A DNA stretch of 64,000 nt. It comes from Pelagomonas calceolata. Its lineage: Eukaryota > Sar > Pelagophyceae > Pelagomonadales > Pelagomonadaceae. The stretch is from positions 186,001-250,000 of the forward strand of contig CAKKNE010000004.1 in assembly GCA_918797485.1 (NCBI GenBank), read 5' to 3'. A program made the translations under genes and the position numbers. Under the pieces are notes generated by a model. That model was not told where the DNA came from, searched no databases, and saw only the letters and a list, made by a program, of their open reading frames with translations. Shown here one piece after another: positions 57,377 through 64,000 of the stretch (position 1 is the stretch's first letter; each line of letters begins with the position of its first letter).

Positions 57377-58523
57377 TTAATCTCGCCGAGCGTCCACGTG
57401 CGACGCGAGCGTGTCGTGCTCCGCCTCGCCGCAGCCCGGCCACTTCCAGAAGCTGGAATAGCCGTGGTGCCGCAGGTGCTCGCGCACCGCCAGGTACTCC
57501 TCGTCCGACAGGTGGACGGACTCATAGAGGACATGGTCCGGCCGCGGGGCGAGGCGGCTGAAATTCGTCGCCAGGATGATGGCGTGCTCGAGCTTCTCGG
57601 TGTCGAGCTGGAGGATGTCGACGCGGTCGGGCAGCCACGGCGCGACGTGGCGGCGCCACAGCGACTCGAGCGAGAGGCACGTCACGTCGACCCGCGCGAA
57701 GGCGGAGGGGTCCGCCTCAAAATCTCGTTTGTCGATCGACGCCGCCTCGGCCGTAGGATGCGCCGCGTCCACGTAGAGCGTCGCCGGGCCGTCCGCCCCA
57801 CAAACTGCTGCATTGACGGCCGAGACCCGATCTGACGCATTCGCGTAGTTCTGTGCCAGCAGTTTGAACGTTGTGGGATTCGGTTCCACCACCATACCCC
57901 GCCACTGAAACTTCTTTTGGTCCATCCAGATGGGCTCGCCGCAGACGGCGCATTCGTAGGTGCCTGTGTGGAAATCACATCTCTGTACTGCGTCTGCTCG
58001 ATAGCGTGGAGGTTCACGAAGGTTGATTTCCACACGGCGGCCAACCGCAGTTGGCCCCGACCTGCACAAACGCAATCTTCCTAGGATCCGCCGCAACGAG
58101 GTCGTTCCACAGCGGCATTGCGAAGCCCTCGCGGCCGCCGCGATTTAGGGATACGCGTTTGACGAAGCTCCGCGCGCAGTCGTCCCAGCCCGTGTGGTCG
58201 AGCCCATCGCACGCGACGGCAGCCCTCTCGCGCGGATCGTCGGAGGGGGCGACGTCTACGCTTCGCAGGCCCGCGCCGTCCACCACGATGTCTATCGTGA
58301 GCGTTCGGTCCTGTTCGACGCGCGCGACCATCAGATCGACGCACTCTTGAATTGTGCGTCCCTCGTAGACCTTTTCGCACGCTCGCGCCACCGCGGCCCG
58401 GACGTCGTCGGTCCAGCCTACTTCAAAGTTCACCCTGTCGGCGCCCTCCCCGACGTAATACTCGCGCGGCGCCCCGATCTGCGCGGCCGCAAAGCCACAA
58501 ACGACGAGGGCGCGGCGAGCCAT
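57377..58523 (-). CDS. FkbM-type methyltransferase, two exons
   Basis: Exon 1 is 58046-58523 and exon 2 is 57377-57963, giving 354 residues. The join gives FVQVGANCGTYECAVCGEP, the FkbM opening (FVQIGANDG). FkbM motifs continue: GMVVEPNPTTFKLLAQNY, VSAVNAAVCG, EAASID, VDILQLDTEKLEHAIIL. FkbM enzymes are SAM-dependent O-methyltransferases, often acting on sugars or small molecules. The N-terminus (MARRALVVCGFAAAQIGA) is signal-like, and residues 25-120 are an unrecognised domain. The invariant Glu/Gly of DTEG appears as DTEK. Confidence 0.82.
57964..58037 (-). mobile_element. Introner in the FkbM-type gene
   Basis: 74 bp with ends CCGTGTGGAAATCAACC and ATGTGATTTCCACACAG. The inner hairpin uses CTCCACGCTATCGAGCAGACG. 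The flanking octamers GTTGGCCG and GCACCTAC do not match. The intron is 57964-58045 with a GT donor. Confidence 0.8.
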
Positions 58524-58976
58524 GGTCTCCTGCCGCTTGCGCGCACGCTGCTCTCCCGCTCGATGGGGGCTGCCCGCAGCAGGGGCTGCCTTACTGCTGC
58601 CACCAATGCCTTAGAATCATTTCTATGACTGGCACCGCTGCGTATGCGTCCTAGTCATTTTTCAAAGCCAGCAAATGCGCTCGGTCGAGGAGCCAAAACA
58701 ATGAGCATGCTGAGACCAGTCCAGACTGGTCTGAGAGACGGACCCCGCACGCAACCAGAAACACAGTCATGCCTTCTTCATACTACTACGCGCACGCCTC
58801 TGCGACGAGCCACGGAGTACTGCAGTACCTTGCGATTGCGATATCCTACTAGCTTCTATCATTTTCGACGAGTCGGGCATCTCGACGCGCCACGCGCAAA
58901 GCCGCATCGGCCGGCAGAAAAAGCTGCCCGAGCGGCTGCTGCCCGGCGGCGACCGGGCGAACCCACGACAGCAACG
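58524..58976. other. Divergent intergenic region, no gene seen
   Basis: 453 bp between the FkbM-type gene and the gene at 58977. The frame stays open upstream of 58977 with other ATGs (58701), so a longer N-terminus cannot be excluded, but its composition is not coding-like. Contains GACCAGTCCAGACTGGTCTGAGAG, an inverted repeat, near 58717-58740. Confidence 0.4.
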
Positions 58977-59774
58977 ATGCAGCCCCACGAGGCGGACGAC
59001 GAGGAGCAGGCGGTGGCGGAGACGCCGCTGCTGGCCCAAAAACCGCGGCGGCGACCACACCTCGCCGCCGCCGCCGCCGCCACGCTCATGCTCGTCGGCG
59101 CCGCCGCGACGCCGACGGCGCGCACGGCCATCCAAAAACTGTGGACGCCCTTCGATGGGACCCTCATGCCCCCAGACGACTGGGCCGGCTTCAGCTGCGA
59201 GTTGTACGACGACGACACGCGCTATCCGGTGGCGCCCTGGGCGACCGAGGACGGCGACCCGGCGACGGACTGCACGGTGCAGGACGCCACCCCGGAGCGC
59301 TGCGAGGCCTGTTTGAACCACGAGGTCTGCGCGTCGGTCTGCGGCGAGGCGACGGCGAACTGCGACGGCGGGAGTGGCGACATGGAGTTCCTCGAGCCCT
59401 GCATGTGGGAGACGATCACGAATTTGCAGGATGTCTGTGGGAACACCTTCGAGGCCGTCGCGCCGCTGAGCAGTGCCAATATTGCGCCGTGGGATGCGCT
59501 GACCGATACGATCGATTGGTCCTGCCCCACGCACGCGTTCTGCAACCAGTGCGCCGACGACACGGAGCCGGGCGGCATCAACCGGTACTGCGTGGCGCTC
59601 ATGCTGAAGACGTCGTCGCTCTACCCGCACCTGGACCTCTTCGACCACCTCGAGAGCTACTGGTGCTGGCCCGAGGTCTGGCAGGCCATCGAGGACGCGT
59701 CCTTCTTCGACGCGTTCAGCGACAAGCTGAACCCGCGGCTGGCCTTCGAGGACCGGACGACGGGGTCGCGCTAA
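58977..59774 (+). CDS. Single-pass membrane protein with Cys-rich lumenal domain, unknown
   Basis: 265 residues. A cytosolic N-terminus (MQPHEADDEEQAVAETPLLA) with an acidic/dileucine-like ETPLL is followed by a transmembrane helix (~45-65, LAAAAAATLMLVGAAAT), so a type II topology is likely. The remaining ~195 residues contain about 14 Cys, often paired (CEACLNHEVCASVCG; CPTHAFCNQC), and conserved-looking Trp residues. The EETPLL signal could sort it to endosome or vacuole. No family recognised. Confidence 0.65.
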   Translation: MQPHEADDEEQAVAETPLLAQKPRRRPHLAAAAAATLMLVGAAATPTARTAIQKLWTPFDGTLMPPDDWAGFSCELYDDDTRYPVAPWATEDGDPATDCTVQDATPERCEACLNHEVCASVCGEATANCDGGSGDMEFLEPCMWETITNLQDVCGNTFEAVAPLSSANIAPWDALTDTIDWSCPTHAFCNQCADDTEPGGINRYCVALMLKTSSLYPHLDLFDHLESYWCWPEVWQAIEDASFFDAFSDKLNPRLAFEDRTTGSR

Positions 59775-60021
59775 GTTATATTTGTTGTTTATACTATGAG
59801 TGCCTTCGAGTTTGAGAGTTGCGTCGAGCCCGTGCCGTCGCCGCGTAAGACGTCTCGTCGGCGGCGCATGGGGTATTTACGTGTTGGGATCGGCGTCAAC
59901 TAATTAGGCCCGGGGTTCGTTGACCAGTGGTGCAGCGGCGTCCACGCTCGCGACGCGAAGGCGAAGTGTCGGCTGACCCCGGCGTCGTCGACGCGGCATA
60001 GACTACTAGTAGTTAGCCCTC

Positions 60022-61003
<982 letters not shown>

Positions 61004-61148
61004 AAAGAACTTTCCCATACGCATGCGCCTGACGGGTCCATCCGCCACCCAGGGCTAGCCTAGTACGGCTAGGAAGCTACCGGACGGTCGCCCCTCGCTT
61101 GGGCTACGCCACGCGTCGCGTCTATGTACAACGACATTAACCACAACA

Positions 61149-62285
61149 CTAGCGCCGCCGCAGCAACCCCACGCTCGTCGAGAACGTGTGCACGAACGTC
61201 CGGCCGCCGACGGGACCGATCTCGCCATTGGCGAAGAAGCCGGCCAGCTCCAACGACGGACCGAGCGCCTCGGACTCGACGCCGTCGGCACCGTAGAGCG
61301 CCGGGCCGCGCCCCACGCAGGGCACCATCAGGCCGCCGCCCGTGGTGCCGTCGAGGCGCTCCGCGGCGTTCGCGAGCTCGTTTCTCGCATTACTGGCGGA
61401 AAACGCGTGCAGCCGGATGCGGACGCCCTCGCGCACCAAGTCCGGGGCCGCGCCGATCGCTAGCGCCGACGCGTCGCGGTCGAAGCCCAATAGTTGTCGT
61501 ACGACGTAGGGCCGGTCCTCCTCGACCACGGGCCCGCCCTCGGCCGCGGCGGCCGTGGGCACCTCGACCCCGACCATCAAATTACCCGGTTCGTCGAGCA
61601 TGAAGTCTTGCAGCACCGGATCCAGCACTTCATGGACGGGCCCGCCGTCGAGCTCGCGGACGACGTTCCCGTCCGCTCTCGTAATCACCATCGAGCGGCC
61701 GAAGGGCGCGGCACCCTGACTCACAACGGCCTGCATGTCGCAGTCGCGGAACGCCAGGCCCACGACCCCACCGTCCGTAGCTTGGTCGTTCAGGAAGAGG
61801 CGATCCGAACAGACGACGCCGCCGACCTTCCTCGACCACGGCAAGGCACTGTCCATGCGCGCGAGCCAGCCCTCGAGGTCGAAGGCGGCGTTCGCCGGCG
61901 GCGCCGCGAGGAGGAACAAGGGCGGCGCCTGCTCCGGCGGCGCAGAAGCCAACGAAGCCCAGTCGTCGAGCTCCGGCAGACCTTCGGGCGGGCTGTAGAA
62001 CGGCGTCACGGCGCCGGCGTTTTGAATGGCCAGCGCCGAGACGCGCGCCTCGGCGCCCGGCGGGCCGTAGTATTCGCTGCCGCCGCCAATCAATCCTGCA
62101 TCCGTGCGCGCGCCGATCGATGCGCAGGCGCGACTCGCGACCTTTGCTACGGCCGCGGTTTGTTGCGAGTCCGTCAGCCAGAGCAGCGCGTCCGGTTTCG
62201 CCTCTTGGAGTTTAGCAGCGAACTTGGTGCAGAGCTGCTCGATGCTGGGTGCGGCTACTGCCAGGGATTTGATGCGTAGCGCCAT
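61149..62285 (-). CDS. FIST-domain protein
   Basis: 378 residues from the ATG at 62285. The FIST N domain is seen as DALLWLTDSQ, GLIGGGSEYYGPPGAE and PFGRSMVITRADGNVVRELD, then GGPVHEVL. The FIST C domain is seen as ARNELANAAE, MVPCVGRGPALYG and LELAGFFANGEIGPVGGRTF, then VHTFSTSV. FIST domains are thought to sense small ligands such as amino acids and are found in signalling proteins and in F-box protein FBXO22. Here they stand alone, without an F-box or output domain. An N-terminal extension upstream of the ATG was excluded. Confidence 0.85.
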   Translation of the reverse strand: MALRIKSLAVAAPSIEQLCTKFAAKLQEAKPDALLWLTDSQQTAAVAKVASRACASIGARTDAGLIGGGSEYYGPPGAEARVSALAIQNAGAVTPFYSPPEGLPELDDWASLASAPPEQAPPLFLLAAPPANAAFDLEGWLARMDSALPWSRKVGGVVCSDRLFLNDQATDGGVVGLAFRDCDMQAVVSQGAAPFGRSMVITRADGNVVRELDGGPVHEVLDPVLQDFMLDEPGNLMVGVEVPTAAAAEGGPVVEEDRPYVVRQLLGFDRDASALAIGAAPDLVREGVRIRLHAFSASNARNELANAAERLDGTTGGGLMVPCVGRGPALYGADGVESEALGPSLELAGFFANGEIGPVGGRTFVHTFSTSVGLLRRR

Positions 62286-62474
62286 TACTGCTGCAAAATT
62301 TTGATGGCAAGCGACGTGCGGTAAGAAACAGCTTCTGTTCCAGAGAGATGCGGCAGCGCCGGTCGAGCAATGAGGCCGCGCACTCACAAAAAGTCGCCAC
62401 TGCAGGCTGTGACGGGTTTTGAAGCTGCAATTGTGGACGATCTCTACTTAGGCAAGTTCGAAACGTAAGAATTG

Positions 62475-63578
62475 TTACTTCCTACCCGCGTCGATAGCGC
62501 TCCGTCTCTCGCGCCGCCGACGCAACTCCCCCGTCTCGACATCGTAGAGAGATACGGTGTTGTCCCACGAGCCGATAGCGATGGTCGCGGAATCTGGGCT
62601 GAACGCGACGGTGGGCACCGCGCCGCCGCGCCTCAGCACTCGGCGACAGATGAAGCGATCCCTCACGTCGAAGAGCGTCACGGCCCCGGTGAAGTCGCCC
62701 ACCGCGAGCCAGCGCCCGCACCGCGAGAAGTCCGAGCTCTCGACGGAGCCGCCGAAATGGAGCGTGCGCAGTCGCGCGCCCGTCGCTGCGTCATATACGG
62801 CGAGCATCATGAAACGGTTCCCGGCCACGACCATCGACGAGTCCGGAGAGAATTTGACGGTGAATATCAGGTTGCCGCCCGGCCTCTCCCACCTCATCGT
62901 CGCTCCCGTGGCCAAATCATACACCGCCAATAAAGCGTCGTCGCCGCCGCAGGCCAGCAGTTGCCCGTCCGGACTGAATGCAACCGCGTTCACCTCTCCG
63001 TCGCGGAAGAGCTCCTTGCGCACCTCGTAGGTCGTCGTGTCGTACAAGGTAACCTTCTCGTCCTGACCGCCGGCGGCGAGCGTTGCGCCGCCCGGAGCGA
63101 ACGCCACGGCCCAGACGACGCCTTCGCGCTGCCACGTGTGCCGCAAGGCGCCGTCGACGTATAACGTGCAGAAATCAACGTTGCCCTCGTGATCAATACC
63201 GCCCGCTGCGAACGTCAGACCAGGCTCGTCCGAGAACGCGAGCGCCCGGACCTCGCGTCCCGTGCCCATGTCATAATTCGTCTGGCGATAACACAGCTGG
63301 CCCGTAGTTGAATCGTACACGCTAATATCGCGGCCGGCGTCCGTAGCCACATATCTCCCGTCGGACGAGTAGCACACGTTCCAGAGCTGTTTGCAGTCGC
63401 ACCCGCATCGGAGCACGAACGCCCGTCGCAGCGCCGCGTAGTCCTTGCAGATTCGCGCGACGCTCGCATCGTCGCGCTCGTCCAAAAAGCCGAGGACCGT
63501 GTACAAGATGCCCTCTTGGAGGGCCGGGCCGCGCAGGCGTGCCGCGCGGCGGCGTCCGGCACGAGTCGCGATGCGCAT
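62475..63578 (-). CDS. WD40-repeat protein
   Basis: 367 residues. A basic N-terminus leads to a short helical region (ILYTVLGFLDERDDASVARI) that loosely resembles an F-box. Residues ~60-355 form seven WD-like blades (GEVNAVAFSPDGQLLACGGD, DALLAVYDLATG; VPTVAFSPDSATIAIGSWDN, TVSLYDVETG). This is a beta-propeller scaffold; if the N-terminus is an F-box it would be a substrate receptor of an SCF ligase, which is speculative. The stop lies about 190 bp from the FIST gene start on the same strand. Confidence 0.8.
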   Translation of the reverse strand: MRIATRAGRRRAARLRGPALQEGILYTVLGFLDERDDASVARICKDYAALRRAFVLRCGCDCKQLWNVCYSSDGRYVATDAGRDISVYDSTTGQLCYRQTNYDMGTGREVRALAFSDEPGLTFAAGGIDHEGNVDFCTLYVDGALRHTWQREGVVWAVAFAPGGATLAAGGQDEKVTLYDTTTYEVRKELFRDGEVNAVAFSPDGQLLACGGDDALLAVYDLATGATMRWERPGGNLIFTVKFSPDSSMVVAGNRFMMLAVYDAATGARLRTLHFGGSVESSDFSRCGRWLAVGDFTGAVTLFDVRDRFICRRVLRRGGAVPTVAFSPDSATIAIGSWDNTVSLYDVETGELRRRRERRSAIDAGRK

Positions 63579-63886
63579 TGCAATTGATGCGGCGAGTTGG
63601 GCACTTCAGACACACAGCCTGATTTTGGCTCTATCTGCGCTTCCGCGGCGGCACGGATGCAACGCTCTCGTCGACGGCAGTGCCGCACAACCAGTAGTCA
63701 GTATGCGGGCGTCAGATTGAGATTGGCACCACCACCCTGGCCGTACGAGGCAGGAGGGCGCGGCGGGCGGCGCGCGGCGCGGGAGAGCAGCAAGAGCTGG
63801 ATAAGGAACCGAATTTGGCTCGACGCCATCGACGCGTCCCAAGGCCTCTTCTAAACCTCACTTTACGCCATGGGAACAACGCGTAC
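63579..63886. other. Intergenic region with an introner-like remnant
   Basis: 308 bp. CGACGCCATCGACGCGTC near 63820-63838 matches the hairpin arm found inside introners, but no terminal repeats were seen. Nothing else recognised. Confidence 0.35.
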
Positions 63887-64000
63887 CTAGGGCTCCGTCA
63901 CGAGCGCCACGGCGTCCTGGGAAGGCCCGTCGTTCTCCGTCCGCGCGAGCCACGCCGACAACGCCGCGACCTGCTCCTTCTGGGCTCTGATGGACGTGCC
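63887..64000 (-). CDS. 3' end of an unknown gene (partial, runs off the window)
   Basis: A minus-strand frame open from the right edge to TAG at 63887-63889 encodes a helical C-terminus (RAQKEQVAALSAWLARTEND) ending VALVTEP. The composition fits a coiled coil. The rest lies outside the window. Confidence 0.5.
   Translation of the reverse strand, partial: GTSIRAQKEQVAALSAWLARTENDGPSQDAVALVTEP

Overview
This window looks like nuclear DNA of a small, gene-dense, GC-rich eukaryotic alga, most likely a stramenopile of the pelagophyte type (Aureococcus-like). That is an inference. It rests on very high GC, mostly single-exon genes on both strands with 13-500 bp spacers, eukaryote-only genes (NOP16, anoctamin, kinesin, polyubiquitin, ABCA transporter, mitochondrial uL29m), phytochelatin synthase, and short introns made by small inverted-repeat transposons with 8-bp target duplications ('introners', a hallmark of Aureococcus). 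There is no bacterial-style operon, rRNA, convincing tRNA or CRISPR array.

Layout. 1-7 kb: the 3' end of an unknown gene, an anoctamin, an ankyrin/U-box protein, NOP16 and a heterokont-type unknown. 7-17 kb: a coiled-coil gene, a methyltransferase, a bubblegum-type acyl-CoA synthetase, a second coiled-coil gene, a small secreted or plastid protein and a C-terminal-motor kinesin. The 5' flanks of the first coiled-coil gene and the kinesin are a ~490 bp inverted duplicate. 17-24 kb: a zinc-finger protein, a ThiE-like/mTERF fusion, an unknown split by an introner, a SAP/CvfB-like RNA-binding protein and a stray 3' piece of a PP1 phosphatase gene. 24-30 kb: a UvrD/FBH1-like helicase, a 1.6 kb AT-richer gene-poor island and phytochelatin synthase. 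30-38 kb: an M16 metallopeptidase with four introner introns, a sulfotransferase and a Pro-rich unknown. 37.8-48.5 kb: one ~10.7 kb gene for a giant ABCA-type transporter with a Cys-rich ectodomain. 48.5-64 kb: an HMG-like chromatin protein, a fucosyltransferase-like protein, uL29m, a secreted kinase-like/glycosyltransferase-like fusion, a sterol-desaturase-type hydroxylase, an FkbM methyltransferase, a diubiquitin-thioredoxin fusion, a FIST-domain protein, a WD40 protein and the 3' end of a last gene.

Main points. (i) Twelve introns can be placed by keeping reading frames open. Eleven carry the same terminal inverted repeat (CTGTGTGGAAATC and variants). The repeat supplies the 3' AG, while the 5' GT or GC comes from the duplicated target. 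The element works in both orientations. (ii) A recurrent intergenic element, CTAGTGTCTTA followed a few bases later by CGCTAGC, lies 45-210 bp upstream of at least ten genes, usually in gene orientation; it is a strong candidate core promoter. (iii) Several unusual fusions occur: ThiE/mTERF, diubiquitin-thioredoxin, pseudokinase-like/glycosyltransferase-like, and an ABCA transporter with a large ectodomain. Start codons were moved to the first plausible ATG where the longest open frame began at a non-ATG codon. All product names come from recognising motifs by eye; no database search was run.
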